Source of the DNA: Ulvibacterium sp965228935
Lineage (GTDB): Bacteria > Bacteroidota > Bacteroidia > Flavobacteriales > Flavobacteriaceae
DNA length: 64,000 bases
Reading direction: 5' to 3'
Assembly (NCBI RefSeq): GCF_965228935.1
Contig: NZ_OZ245846.1
Span: 1,922,001-1,986,000 of the forward strand
The first letter of the stretch is position 1, and each line of letters opens with the position of its first letter. The translations under genes and the position numbers were made by a program. Of this stretch, positions 26,676 through 36,144 are shown in pieces. The notes beneath the pieces are model-generated. The model saw only the letters and a list, made by a program, of their open reading frames with translations, searched no databases and was not told where the DNA came from.

Positions 26676-27650
26676 TTAAAATACACCGGCTTTTAACTGC
26701 AACCCCAAATCTTCCTGAAAACCGAACATCAAATTCATGTTCTGAACGGCCTGACCCGATGCTCCCTTCAACAGGTTATCGATGGCCGAGGTAATCAAAA
26801 GGGTATTTTTATGTTTATGCAAATGGATATGACATTGATTGGTATTCACCACTTGTTTTAAATGGATAGGATTGGACGCTACATGGGTAAATACAGCATC
26901 TGCATAAAAATTCTGATAAAGTGCAATAGCTTCGTCCTCACTGCCTTCAAATGGGGTATAGGCGGTGGCCAAAATGCCCCTCGTAAAATTTCCTCTGTTC
27001 GGCAAAAAAAACAATTCACCTATACTGTTTCCAAAAGAATGTAGGCTTTCATTAATTTCTCCCAGGTGCTGATGGGTAAAAGGCCTATACCAACTGATAT
27101 TATTGTTGCGCCAACTGAAGTGTGAGGTGGCGGAAGGACTTACACCGGCTCCTGTACTTCCCGTCATGGCATTGATATGGACATCGTTTTGCAATAGATT
27201 GGATTGTGCCAAGGGTAAAAGAGCCAATTGAATGGCCGTGGCAAAACATCCGGGATTGGCAATGTGTTTGGCTTTTTGTATTTCCACTTTTTTTAATTCC
27301 GGAAGGCCATAGACAAATTTCTTTCCGTTCAAAATGGCATCGGCCTGTAATCTAAAATCATTACTCAAATCTATGATTCTTGTATCCCCGGAAAATTGAT
27401 GTTCCTTAAGGAATTGGGTGGAGTTGCCATGACCCAGGCATAGGAAAACCACATCGATACTTAGATTTACCGTACCGGTGAATTCCAAGGAAGTCAAGCC
27501 CAATAGGTCGGGATGTGCCGTTGAGACTCGCTTACCTGCCCTTGTGGTGCTGAATACAAAGTCGATTTCAACCTCAGAATGGTTCAATAAAATTCGAATA
27601 AGCTCTCCACCGGTATAGCCGGATCCTCCAATAATACCTGCCTTAATCAT
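26676..27650 (-). CDS. argC: N-acyl-gamma-glutamyl-phosphate reductase
   Basis: 324 residues. Reduces N-acyl-glutamyl phosphate to the semialdehyde. The NADP loop is IIGGSGYTGGELIRIL, the catalytic Cys is in ANPGCFATAIQLAL, and the conserved His/Gly segment is HQHLGEIN. It overlaps argG by 8 bases at its start. Cytoplasmic. Confidence 0.95.
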   Translation of the reverse strand: MIKAGIIGGSGYTGGELIRILLNHSEVEIDFVFSTTRAGKRVSTAHPDLLGLTSLEFTGTVNLSIDVVFLCLGHGNSTQFLKEHQFSGDTRIIDLSNDFRLQADAILNGKKFVYGLPELKKVEIQKAKHIANPGCFATAIQLALLPLAQSNLLQNDVHINAMTGSTGAGVSPSATSHFSWRNNNISWYRPFTHQHLGEINESLHSFGNSIGELFFLPNRGNFTRGILATAYTPFEGSEDEAIALYQNFYADAVFTHVASNPIHLKQVVNTNQCHIHLHKHKNTLLITSAIDNLLKGASGQAVQNMNLMFGFQEDLGLQLKAGVF

Positions 27651-28833
27651 AGTCCTTGTTTACGTGGTTCGCTATCTTCCCGGAATTGGAAAGAATTTTG
27701 ATAAAGCCTTTGGCGTCATTCGCCGTCCAGCCCTTGTTCATCTCCCCGTAACTGCCAAAGGAAGCATTCATCAGATCGTGTTCAGAGGAAATCCCGTTCA
27801 ATCTAAACTGGAAAGGATAGAGTGAAATGAATACATCGCCCGAAACGTTCTTTTGGGTATCGGTCAGGAAGGCCTCTATGTTTCGCATTACCTCGTCCAG
27901 ATAGTTGCCTTCGTGCAATAGCATCCCGTAAAAATTGCCCAGCTGTTCTTTTTGGAATTGCTGCCACTTGCTTAAGGTGTGCTTTTCCAATAGATGATGG
28001 GCCTTGATGATAATGAGCGATGCAGGTGCCTCGAACCCTACCCGACCCTTGATGCCAATAATGGTATCGCCGACATGGATATCCCTTCCAATGGCATATT
28101 TTGATGCCATATCTTCCAGCTTTATGATATTGTTTACGGAAGTATCTGATTGACCATCAATCGCGACCAATTCTCCTCTTTCAAAAGTCAGTTTTACATC
28201 TACTGGCGTTTTTTCCCGTAATTGACTCGGATAGGCAGAATCGGGTAGGGGCTTATTGGAGGTCAGGGTTTCGTCACCTCCTACAGAAGTACCCCAGAGC
28301 CCCTTATTAATGGAATATTTGGCCTTTTCCCAAGGATAATCCACCCCGTTTTGTTTCAGGTAATCAATTTCCGTTTCACGGGCCAATTTGTTATCCCGAA
28401 TTGGGGTAATGATTTCAATATCGGGTGCCATGATCTGAAAGATCATATCAAACCGTACCTGATCATTACCCGCACCCGTACTGCCATGTGCGATGTATTG
28501 CGCACCAATTTTTTTGGCATGCCTTACGATTTCTAGGGCCTGTACGATCCGTTCCGCACTAACGGATAAAGGATAAGTGTTGTTCTTCAACACATTCCCA
28601 AAAATGAGATACTTCACTACTTTTTCGTAAAAGGTCTGTACGGCATCTATGGAAGTATAGGAAGTAGCACCAAGTTCCAAGGCCTTTTCCTCAATGCTTT
28701 TTATTTCTTCCAGGGAAAACCCGCCGGTATTCACGCTAACGGCATGTACCTCAAAACCTTTTTCTTTGGAAAGGTATTTGGCACAGTAGGAAGTGTCCAA
28801 TCCGCCGCTATAGGCTAAAACTAATTTCTTCAT
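27643..28833 (-). CDS. argG: Argininosuccinate synthase
   Basis: 396 residues. Condenses citrulline with aspartate using ATP. The PP-loop LAYSGGLDTSYCAKYL is at the N-terminus, HGSTGAGNDQVRFD and SINKGLWGTSVGG follow. Its start overlaps the stop of the preceding acyltransferase gene by 4 bases (ATGA), tying that enzyme to the pathway. Confidence 0.95.
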   Translation of the reverse strand: MKKLVLAYSGGLDTSYCAKYLSKEKGFEVHAVSVNTGGFSLEEIKSIEEKALELGATSYTSIDAVQTFYEKVVKYLIFGNVLKNNTYPLSVSAERIVQALEIVRHAKKIGAQYIAHGSTGAGNDQVRFDMIFQIMAPDIEIITPIRDNKLARETEIDYLKQNGVDYPWEKAKYSINKGLWGTSVGGDETLTSNKPLPDSAYPSQLREKTPVDVKLTFERGELVAIDGQSDTSVNNIIKLEDMASKYAIGRDIHVGDTIIGIKGRVGFEAPASLIIIKAHHLLEKHTLSKWQQFQKEQLGNFYGMLLHEGNYLDEVMRNIEAFLTDTQKNVSGDVFISLYPFQFRLNGISSEHDLMNASFGSYGEMNKGWTANDAKGFIKILSNSGKIANHVNKDYD

Positions 28834-29450
28834 TTTTGCTTCTTTTTAAGGAACAATTGCTCCTTTATACTTTTTAATCTTTTAAAGGCCTTGCTGTTCA
28901 CCTTTTCTTTTTTCGAGTTTTTTTGGTCGGCCGAGGCATCGTATAACATCCCGGTGCACAAACACATTTTTTGTTCGGTACGGGTAAGGATATCAAAATT
29001 CTTACAGGTTTGGCAACCTTTCCAGAAATCCGGATCATTGGTAAGTTCAGAGAACGTAACCGGCTTATAACCTAGCTCGTAATTCATTTTCATTACGGCC
29101 AAGCCTGTAGTAATGCCAAATATTTTGGCCTCGGGAAACTTCTTTCTCGAAAGCTCAAAAATCTCTTTTTTGATTTTCTTGGCAAGCCCTTGGTTCCGAT
29201 AATCAGGGTGAACGATAAGTCCTGAATTGGCCACAAAATCCTTATCGCCCCATACCTCAATATAACAGAAGCCTGCAAACTTTTCCCCATCCAATGCGAT
29301 TACGGCATTCCCGTTTTCCAGACGTTTTATGATATACTCTGGGGTTCTTTTGGCAATGCCCGTACCACGCACTTGGGCAGATTCCGAGATGGTATCGCTT
29401 ATAATTTGGGCATATTTAAAATGTGATGCGTTGGCAATAACAATTTCCAT
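28830..29450 (-). CDS. GNAT acyltransferase with Cys4 tail, candidate N-acylglutamate synthase
   Basis: 206 residues and the first gene of the arginine cluster. A GNAT domain spans about 1-135, with the acyl-CoA loop VHPDYRNQGLAKKIK (R85-x-x-G88-x-A90). It is followed by a compact Cys cluster (C146, C149, C163, C165; CQTCKNF...KMCLCTG), which could bind zinc or a cluster, and a Lys-rich tail. No argA or argJ lies in this window and the first acylation of glutamate would otherwise be missing. I recall a Bacteroides acyltransferase at the same position being identified genetically as N-succinylglutamate synthase. Function here is inferred from position and fold. Confidence 0.75.
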   Translation of the reverse strand: MEIVIANASHFKYAQIISDTISESAQVRGTGIAKRTPEYIIKRLENGNAVIALDGEKFAGFCYIEVWGDKDFVANSGLIVHPDYRNQGLAKKIKKEIFELSRKKFPEAKIFGITTGLAVMKMNYELGYKPVTFSELTNDPDFWKGCQTCKNFDILTRTEQKMCLCTGMLYDASADQKNSKKEKVNSKAFKRLKSIKEQLFLKKKQK

Positions 29451-29530
29451 TGCTATTTGATTAAAACATAAAAATTAGAAAGATGGTTATTGGATTTTGC
29501 GGAAATGGACTCACCTATTTCCATAGTCTA

Positions 29531-29590
29531 TTCGCACCCTTACGGGCGACGGCGTGGAAAGAACGGACGTGCTTGAGCGGGAATGCCCTT
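29531..29590. other. GC-rich block in the arginine-cluster leader
   Basis: About 60 bases rich in G and C (CGCACCCTTACGGGCG, then GGACGTGCTTGAGCGGGAA) lie in an otherwise AT-rich 205-base gap. No ORF or tRNA cloverleaf is seen. It may be a dispersed repeat or a structured part of the leader. Confidence 0.35.
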
Positions 29591-29628
29591 AGTGTTTACT
29601 ATGTATAAATGTTCGTTCATAAGAGAAC

Positions 29629-29636
29629 CAAATGTA
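29629..29636 (-). promoter_or_regulatory. Candidate -7 box for the arginine/proline cluster
   Basis: On the minus strand this reads TACATTTG, matching TAnnTTTG. No ideal -33 TTG is present. Transcription from here would give a leader of about 170 bases that includes the GC-rich block. Confidence 0.35.
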
Positions 29637-29655
29637 CAAATAATATTGAAACCGC

Positions 29656-31032
29656 CTAATTCACGGATGAATTTTTGTGGAAAATCTGTTTTACCCCTTT
29701 AAGCTTGAATATTTCGTAAACCAAAAATCCATATACCGCAAAATATTCAATGGCGAGCAACCACAAGTTTTCCTTGAATTGGGTCTTGGAATAGGCAAAA
29801 TAACTTAATATAACCATGGCGGACCATACTAGGGCAAAGCGATATTCGGTAAAAATGACCAGGAAGACCAAAAAAACCAAATACCAAGGATGTACTGTTG
29901 TGGAAAGCAGATAATAGCACCCCAAAATCCATAGCATACTGGTAATGAGAACCTGTGGTTTTTGGTTGTTGGCCAAGAAGGTAAATAGAAGGGCTATGAC
30001 AATTATGGCCAAAGGTGTAATTTTTCCATAAACCTTTACCAATTCCCAAGCTTTGGCATCAAAAAAGTTTACGGCCACCAACTTTATCCCATTATAAAGG
30101 CCGGCATTGAATTCGAAATTGGAGAACCAAAGGCCAACGGAATCAGAATAGTGCGCAAAGAATTCCGAAGTATAAAACGGGCCAAGTAAAATGAGGGTAG
30201 TCAATGTAATCAATCCATAAAATGAAATACTCTTTTTAAACCCTAAATGTGTTAGGAATAAGGGTAGGAACAGCAAGGGCACCAATTTTACCGAGATAGA
30301 CAGGGCATAGGGAATAGCGGCCCACAACCATTTCCCGATTAAAAGCAAATACAGGGCCCAAACAAAAAAGAAGAGCATCACGCCCTCAAAGTGTAGATTT
30401 CCAGTGAGTTCGATGATAACAAGGGGATTTAGAAAATACCAAAATATAAGATGCGGAGAACGGTTTAGATTTTTGAGTAGTTTTCGTCCGAAATAAAAAA
30501 TACCAATATCCGATAAAATAATAACGGCCCTCATAACCATAACCGAACCCAAGATGCTCTTACCTCCCAAAAGAGCAGCCAAGGCAAAAACAAGCTGATT
30601 CAAGGGAGGGTAGTTGCTAAAGTGGCGTGCGCTTAGTCCGCCCATTCCTTGATGCAGTTCCTCTGCGTTGGCAATAACCAGATCTTTTTGCCCTATAAGT
30701 GTGTCAGGAACTTCCAAATACGGATTGAGCATATGGCTCACCAATTCCCCGTCCCATATAAACCGGTAAAAATCCTGGGACAAATTGGGCTCGGCCCAGA
30801 GGAAGATCAAACGAAACAATATGCCGATCACGAGAAGAAACTTAAAATTCCATTTCTCGAATTGAATAAGTTTAAAGGACAGGAAAAATAGTGCCGCAAA
30901 AAGTATAAGAAGCTTTGTGAAGTCCGAACGCACCAGATGGTATGCGAACGTATAGTAAAAAACCAAACTTAACAGTGCCAGTATAATCGGGACTTTATGT
31001 AGTTTCCAATAGGTAACAATTGGGTAGGGCAT
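29656..31032 (-). CDS. Polytopic GT-C-type glycosyltransferase (GT87/MptB-like)
   Basis: 458 residues with about 11 to 13 hydrophobic helices. The first luminal loop carries the acidic segment LSQDFYRFIWDGEL, and further on NYPPLNQLVFAL and SVKLVPLLFLPLFL occur, all typical of polyprenol-phosphate-dependent mannosyltransferases and GT87 enzymes. It would act on the outer face of the inner membrane, adding a sugar to a lipid-linked acceptor. The DPM1-like enzyme at 36145-36834 could supply the sugar donor, but this link is inferred. No closer identity is possible from sequence alone. Confidence 0.72.
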   Translation of the reverse strand: MPYPIVTYWKLHKVPIILALLSLVFYYTFAYHLVRSDFTKLLILFAALFFLSFKLIQFEKWNFKFLLVIGILFRLIFLWAEPNLSQDFYRFIWDGELVSHMLNPYLEVPDTLIGQKDLVIANAEELHQGMGGLSARHFSNYPPLNQLVFALAALLGGKSILGSVMVMRAVIILSDIGIFYFGRKLLKNLNRSPHLIFWYFLNPLVIIELTGNLHFEGVMLFFFVWALYLLLIGKWLWAAIPYALSISVKLVPLLFLPLFLTHLGFKKSISFYGLITLTTLILLGPFYTSEFFAHYSDSVGLWFSNFEFNAGLYNGIKLVAVNFFDAKAWELVKVYGKITPLAIIVIALLFTFLANNQKPQVLITSMLWILGCYYLLSTTVHPWYLVFLVFLVIFTEYRFALVWSAMVILSYFAYSKTQFKENLWLLAIEYFAVYGFLVYEIFKLKGVKQIFHKNSSVN

Positions 31033-31200
31033 TTTTGGTCGGGTTTACTACCTGACTAATTTAGGGGTTTTAAGGGAACTTACCGCTACTCTAAATGTCA
31101 CTTGGCTTATAAAATTGTAAGGCCACTACATACAATTCCAAGAGTTAAGATATTAACCGGGTTTATCCCGTTGATCCTGGGAAAGTTATGTGCAAATGAG

Positions 31201-31917
31201 TCAATTATGTTCGAAGACGGGAGAGTCGGTAGTAGTTTCGCTGGCGCCGTCACTGACGGTAATAACAAGGTAATATTTAGCTCCTGGAACACTATCGGTA
31301 ATATCAATGGAAGGTTCCTCCAAATTCAAATAGGAATCGATTTCCAAATCGTTTTCAAAAACTTTTACATCAAAAGTCAAGACATCGTTGTCTTCATCTG
31401 CTGCTTCCCACTCAACGGTCAGGATTTCGTTTGAGGGATTGGTATAAAAACTGATGTTATGGGCCGGATAGGGGACATGATTTCCCAAACCTTCACCTCT
31501 TGTGTAAAAACTCCATTGCACGGATTTTTTGATTTTATCCTTGTTAATGGCGGTTACACTCCATTGGTATAAGGTTCCCTTGGTCAGTGCCATATCGGTA
31601 TTGGTATTTGCTGTCGTTATGTGGGTGACTTCTTCACCTGTTTTGGAATCGATTACCGATACATCGTATTCCGTTGCATGTAATGAGTCTTCCCATTTGG
31701 CATTGATCAGTAACTGGGTAGGTTCGTCCGCCACTAAAGCCCCTTCTAAACAGACTTCATTGTTATGTGGGAACAGTAGGGAAAAACTAGCGGGCTCCTC
31801 TGTTCCCTGGGAGGGCTCCGGTTCCATACCATCGTCCGAACCACTACCTTTGGAAGAACAGGAAACAATAATGAGAACAATAAATGCCCAAGGTGTTTTT
31901 TTTAGGTAATCCTTCAT
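31201..31917 (-). CDS. Lipoprotein with fibronectin-III-like domains
   Basis: 238 residues. Signal peptide ending VLIIVSC with a Ser/Gly/Asp-rich linker (SSKGSGSDDG) typical of surface lipoproteins. Two beta-sandwich-like units follow, each with the ATEYDVSV/YQWSVTA or LTFDVKVF/YYLVITV strand pattern of FN3 domains. No catalytic site. Its ATG overlaps the M64 peptidase stop by 4 bases, so the pair is co-translated; it may hold the peptidase or its substrate at the surface. That role is a guess. Confidence 0.72.
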   Translation of the reverse strand: MKDYLKKTPWAFIVLIIVSCSSKGSGSDDGMEPEPSQGTEEPASFSLLFPHNNEVCLEGALVADEPTQLLINAKWEDSLHATEYDVSVIDSKTGEEVTHITTANTNTDMALTKGTLYQWSVTAINKDKIKKSVQWSFYTRGEGLGNHVPYPAHNISFYTNPSNEILTVEWEAADEDNDVLTFDVKVFENDLEIDSYLNLEEPSIDITDSVPGAKYYLVITVSDGASETTTDSPVFEHN

Positions 31918-33890
31918 CGTTTAATAATTTTTAGAATTTCTTTTTCACGATTCAAAAAATGGATATAGTATGCACCACCAGTCAATTCCCTTATGTCCAC
32001 ATAGCTATTTTGGGCATCGATTTTTGCTTCCTTGACCATGGCACCGGTAGCTGAAAAAATTTGTATTTTACCCATATAGCCATGACTTAGATAAAAACCT
32101 TCCTCAACAGGGTTAGGGTATGCCTTGATTTGCTCTAGGACTACCTGGTCCTTAAATTGGGATTGACACTTCAACCCTTTAATGGTAAAGGAGTTCAGTC
32201 CTTTTTTCAATGGAATGGAAATATCAGTTTCTTCGGTGCTTCCTGCCTTGTAGACATATTTCTGTTGGTTCACGGTAACCGTATAGGACAAACTTCCCGA
32301 AACCTTATAGGTAACCGTTTTGGACACATTGTTGATTTCCTTTAGGCTTGCCGAAATATCTACTGCTTCACCTACCACGACTTTATCGAATGTCTTTGAA
32401 TAGCCGTTATCCAAACTAATAATTATGCTATAGTCGCCCGGGACCAGATTTCCAATGGATAATTTTGAATCTTCAGATAACTGATTTTCGTATTCCTCTG
32501 TTCTCCCATTGCCGATCAGTTGGACATCAAAAACATAGTTGGCGGTACTTTCTGTAGCCGTAATTTCAATGCTTCCATCATTTCTACCGGCACATGCCGG
32601 AGTCTCCGTGTAGATTTTGAAGGCATCAAAAGAAAATACTTCGCAACCCTTCATATCTACTTCTTGTCCCAAGGCCGTATTAGGACATTCATCACTTTCG
32701 TTTGCCACCCCGTCATTGTCGTCATCGTTAAGTTCGGGGTCGGGATCAGGTCCTGGATTGGGATCCGGGTCGGGTTGCGTATTGTGAATGATCCATGAAA
32801 CCGTATGGGTTTCGTAGTCCTCCCCGGTATCAACTTTTATCAATGGGGTGGCATCCTGAACCAATAATTTCAATTCGTTGACCCCGGGTATAAGATCATC
32901 CTTCTCAATTAAAATAGAATTTGCGTTCCCATCAAAATCCACATTGTTGAGTACCCACCTCTTATTTAGGGTATTGGGTATGGGGTCTACCAAGGACGCT
33001 TCAAATTCAAGAGGGAAAACAGGGTCGTTTATGGTATTGTTTGCTGGTTTATAGGTATCTATTGGGGAAGTTTTCGCATGGATTTTTTTTACGAAAGCCT
33101 CAGAGCATACCGCACAAAATGGATTGCTTGAAACCCTCATCTTGCAGTTTTCATGTGGGCGGTACCATTGGGCGGAGTTCCCTCCACAGCAATGTTGGTA
33201 GATACCTATTCCTGCGACATTGTACCAATTTTTCCATTTTACATTTGCCGGATTGGTTTCCCTGGTCATATTGATTCTTTCGGAGGCACGATAATCACCG
33301 GCATAATACTCGTCTGCTAGATTGGCAAAAGAATGACCTAGTTCGTGTAGAGCTATTTGGGCCGAGTATTGATGGGTAGATGCAATGGCAATTCCTCCAC
33401 CTCCGCCGCCGCCATAATGCGGTGAATTGACCAAGACCACGACCTGGTCGTAGAAGGGTAAATTGTAAGCCAAAACCGTGTGGAGGACATGGATTTTGGT
33501 CGGCACCAATAATCTGTGGGAACCATAGGTATCAAAAGACGAACCAAAATAATTATCTACAAACTTCACGGGATGTGCAGGTTCCGCTACATCAGTCGCT
33601 GTACCTGGATGACTGGCCCCACTCTCGTTGGAAGGGACTTTAAGAATGGAGATATTGAAGTAATTTTTATATTCCTTAAAGGGAGATTCGTTAAGGAATG
33701 CATTTGCAAAAATAGTGGCATCAATGACAAATGTGCCCATTTCGTGTTCTTGGTATCCGTCGCCCACGATTACAATATTTATCCGTTTAAAGGTATCCCC
33801 TGAAGAATGGATATTCTCAACTTCGAAGACTTGTCCTTGCATAAACTGACATCCTAGGAATGCTAGGCCAATAAGAAACGAAATCCTCAT
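31914..33890 (-). CDS. Secreted M64-family metallopeptidase with T9SS sorting domain
   Basis: 658 residues. Signal peptide, then an M64 (IgA-peptidase-like) domain with zinc motif HELGH at 182-186 followed by SFANLADEY, and an odd run of seven glycines at about 160-166. A Pro/Asp repeat linker (about residues 375-390) leads to a thrombospondin type 3-like unit (DDDNDGVANESDECPNT), a beta domain, and a C-terminal sorting domain with AYPNPVEEGF and ITGGAYYIHF-like strands ending KIIKR. It should be exported by the type IX system to the cell surface. Two bases separate it from the frameshifted gene upstream. Confidence 0.9.
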   Translation of the reverse strand: MRISFLIGLAFLGCQFMQGQVFEVENIHSSGDTFKRINIVIVGDGYQEHEMGTFVIDATIFANAFLNESPFKEYKNYFNISILKVPSNESGASHPGTATDVAEPAHPVKFVDNYFGSSFDTYGSHRLLVPTKIHVLHTVLAYNLPFYDQVVVLVNSPHYGGGGGGGIAIASTHQYSAQIALHELGHSFANLADEYYAGDYRASERINMTRETNPANVKWKNWYNVAGIGIYQHCCGGNSAQWYRPHENCKMRVSSNPFCAVCSEAFVKKIHAKTSPIDTYKPANNTINDPVFPLEFEASLVDPIPNTLNKRWVLNNVDFDGNANSILIEKDDLIPGVNELKLLVQDATPLIKVDTGEDYETHTVSWIIHNTQPDPDPNPGPDPDPELNDDDNDGVANESDECPNTALGQEVDMKGCEVFSFDAFKIYTETPACAGRNDGSIEITATESTANYVFDVQLIGNGRTEEYENQLSEDSKLSIGNLVPGDYSIIISLDNGYSKTFDKVVVGEAVDISASLKEINNVSKTVTYKVSGSLSYTVTVNQQKYVYKAGSTEETDISIPLKKGLNSFTIKGLKCQSQFKDQVVLEQIKAYPNPVEEGFYLSHGYMGKIQIFSATGAMVKEAKIDAQNSYVDIRELTGGAYYIHFLNREKEILKIIKR

Positions 33891-33892
33891 GA

Positions 33893-34400
33893 TTAATTGA
33901 TTTGGGTAGTAATTAAATTGGTGAGGTTCGGAGTTGCATCAGTCATTTGCGAAATGACCACAAATTTGGTTCTTGGATCCAACTGGGCCCTTATCAGAAA
34001 TTGGGAGCTATCGAGTTCTACAACTTTTCTATGCATTTGACCGGAACCATCAATGTATTCCACATTTTTTCTGAATGGATCCGTGATATAAAAGCTTCGA
34101 ATAAGCTTTGAGTTTTCGTCGATTTCACTGTACTTGAAATCACCTATTTTGCCCATTTCGCGTTCCGGTACGCTTTCCTTTAATCGGCCTTGGGCGATAA
34201 TTTTATTGATGAGGCCAATCTCTATCCGGCCATTGTTTTTTTTTCGAAACGCCATAATTTAGAAATAGGATTTGTGGATTCGATGCGACAGTGGTCTCCA
34301 TTTCCTCTTTTCCCAATGTAGTATTTCTGGTAGCGCATGAGCTTACGAGAACAAAAAGGGAATAGCAGGTCAAGACCAACCAAAAGGTGGGATATTTCAT
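33893..34400 (-). pseudogene. Frameshifted lipoprotein gene (A9 tract) upstream of the M64 peptidase
   Basis: One protein appears split between two frames. The 5' part (ATG 34400) gives a lipoprotein signal, LFVLVSSCATRN, up to NPQILFLNYGVSKKK. The 3' part continues in the next frame as NNGRIEIGLINKIIAQGRLKE and ends TTQIN just before the peptidase gene. The junction is a run of nine A (T9 on the plus strand, 34236-34244). With eight A the frame would be continuous, giving about 168 residues. This could be a sequencing error, a mutation, phase variation, or slippage. A short ORF beginning MAFRKKNNG within the 3' part is an alternative reading but lacks a plausible start. Confidence 0.65.
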
Positions 34401-34658
34401 TGGGGGATTTTGTATTATGGGCCAAGGATCTTGGAATCTTTTGCTAGGGCCCTTTAAACTTTTCCGTTAGGAAGGGTTCGGGGAATTATAACGCAGAATA
34501 TTGACTCTTATTGCCCCAGGCAAGGATACTTGGTAATCCTAGAATATGATTTTATCCCTGATAAATAGGGGTTTTTGTTAATCGTGCTGAACAAGTGGCC
34601 TGAGAAAGTATTCTGTAGGAAGGATAAAATCGTACAAGTACAATTTTATATAACGGTT

Positions 34659-36143
34659 CTATGCCTTGGCCGTAAGCGATTTAAAAAAGACGAATCCGAA
34701 GCCCAAAAAGAGCATGAAATGAAACGGGAAAAGCCCAAAATCATTTAAAGGAATTGCACTGTACATACCGAATAGGAAGTAGACCATTAAGGCAAATTCC
34801 AAAATCATATTGGGGGATAATTTTTTTGCAAGGTATTTATTGCCCTTCCAGCTATCGGTTATGCTGTTGATGTTAAATTTAGGCGTACGTACAAATTCAC
34901 TTCGTTTGCCCATATGCCCTTCCAAAACGGCCATGGAGTTGTGCAACGAAAATCCGAGTGCTACGGAAAAGAAGGTGAAGAACAGTTTTATATAGTCCAC
35001 AAAATTATCGAAGCTACTACCCTGAATGCTTTTGTAGGTAAACCAATAACAAATGAATAGAATTACGGTACTTATTACAAAAAAGCTCAAAATAGCGAAC
35101 ACCCAATCAAACTGGGGGAATATCTCCTTGATATACATTGTGGGAATACTCAATATGGATACCAAAAAAACGCATAGGAACATGGAGCTGTTCAACAAGT
35201 GCATTACCCCATGAAATTTAGTCTTTAACGAGATGTTCTTGGCGGAAATAACACTCCAGACGGATTTCCTAAAATTTTCGGCACCACCTTTGTTCCAACG
35301 AAACTGTTGCGAACGTGCGGCACTTATTACCACTGGAAGCTCTGCGGGGGTTTCCACATCTTCCAAATATTTGAATTTCCAATTTTTTAATTGGGCGCGA
35401 TAGCTCAGATCCAAATCCTCCGTTAGAGTATCCCCTTCCCAGTTTCCGGCATCCAAGATACATTCCTTTCGCCAAATACCGGCGGTACCGTTAAAGTTGA
35501 TGAAATGCCCTTTTGCGTTCCGTCCTACCTGCTCCAAGGTAAAGTGGGCATCCAGGGCAAAGGCCTGTATGCGGGTCAGGGTGGAATAATCTCGGTTAAT
35601 ATGCCCCCAACGGGTCTGTACCACTCCTATTTCCTCATCCTTAAAGTAAACCACGGTTTTTTTGAGCCAATCACTTGAGGGCAGAAAGTCCGCATCGAAT
35701 ATGGCGATAAAATCTCCTTTGGCAATTTTTAATCCTTCCTTTAGCGCACCTGCCTTAAAGCCCTCACGGTTTTTCCGGCGTATGTGTTGTATGTCCAATC
35801 CGGTTTCCTGAAGTGCATTTATCCTAGTGGCGGTCTCATTAACGGAATCATCCGTGGAATCATCCAAAACCTGAATTTCGAGCTTACTTTTGGGATATTC
35901 GATTTTGGCAATGTTCTCCAACAGGCGTTCAACCACATATTCCTCATTATATATGGGAAGTTGTATGGTCACAAATGGAATCTCCCGGGGATCTAGAAGA
36001 TTGAATTTTGGGGCTTCCTGGTTCCGCTTTTTATGTCCCAAATAATTGACCAGAAGATTCAATTGGGCCAAGCTATAGAAGAAAATCAATAACAGCGCAA
36101 TACTGTAAATGGCGATAATGATGTAAGCAATTACTAGTCCCAT
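34659..36143 (-). CDS. Membrane GT2 glycosyltransferase (cellulose-synthase/CESA-like type)
   Basis: 494 residues. One or two N-terminal helices, a cytoplasmic GT2 domain with LPIYNEE, LDDSTDD, FDADFLP (DxD), TEDLDLSYRA (catalytic TED) and QQFRWNKGGAE (QxxRW), then four to five C-terminal helices. These motifs mark a processive or ceramide/diacylglycerol-type beta-glycosyltransferase; processivity cannot be decided. It lies one base after the DPM1-like gene, and both likely serve cell-surface glycan or glycolipid synthesis. Confidence 0.88.
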   Translation of the reverse strand: MGLVIAYIIIAIYSIALLLIFFYSLAQLNLLVNYLGHKKRNQEAPKFNLLDPREIPFVTIQLPIYNEEYVVERLLENIAKIEYPKSKLEIQVLDDSTDDSVNETATRINALQETGLDIQHIRRKNREGFKAGALKEGLKIAKGDFIAIFDADFLPSSDWLKKTVVYFKDEEIGVVQTRWGHINRDYSTLTRIQAFALDAHFTLEQVGRNAKGHFINFNGTAGIWRKECILDAGNWEGDTLTEDLDLSYRAQLKNWKFKYLEDVETPAELPVVISAARSQQFRWNKGGAENFRKSVWSVISAKNISLKTKFHGVMHLLNSSMFLCVFLVSILSIPTMYIKEIFPQFDWVFAILSFFVISTVILFICYWFTYKSIQGSSFDNFVDYIKLFFTFFSVALGFSLHNSMAVLEGHMGKRSEFVRTPKFNINSITDSWKGNKYLAKKLSPNMILEFALMVYFLFGMYSAIPLNDFGLFPFHFMLFLGFGFVFFKSLTAKA

Positions 36144-36144
36144 A

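Noticed and set aside
34222..34425. Third overlapping ORF near the A9 tract
   Set aside because: It has no signal peptide and no continuity with the tail that adjoins the peptidase gene.
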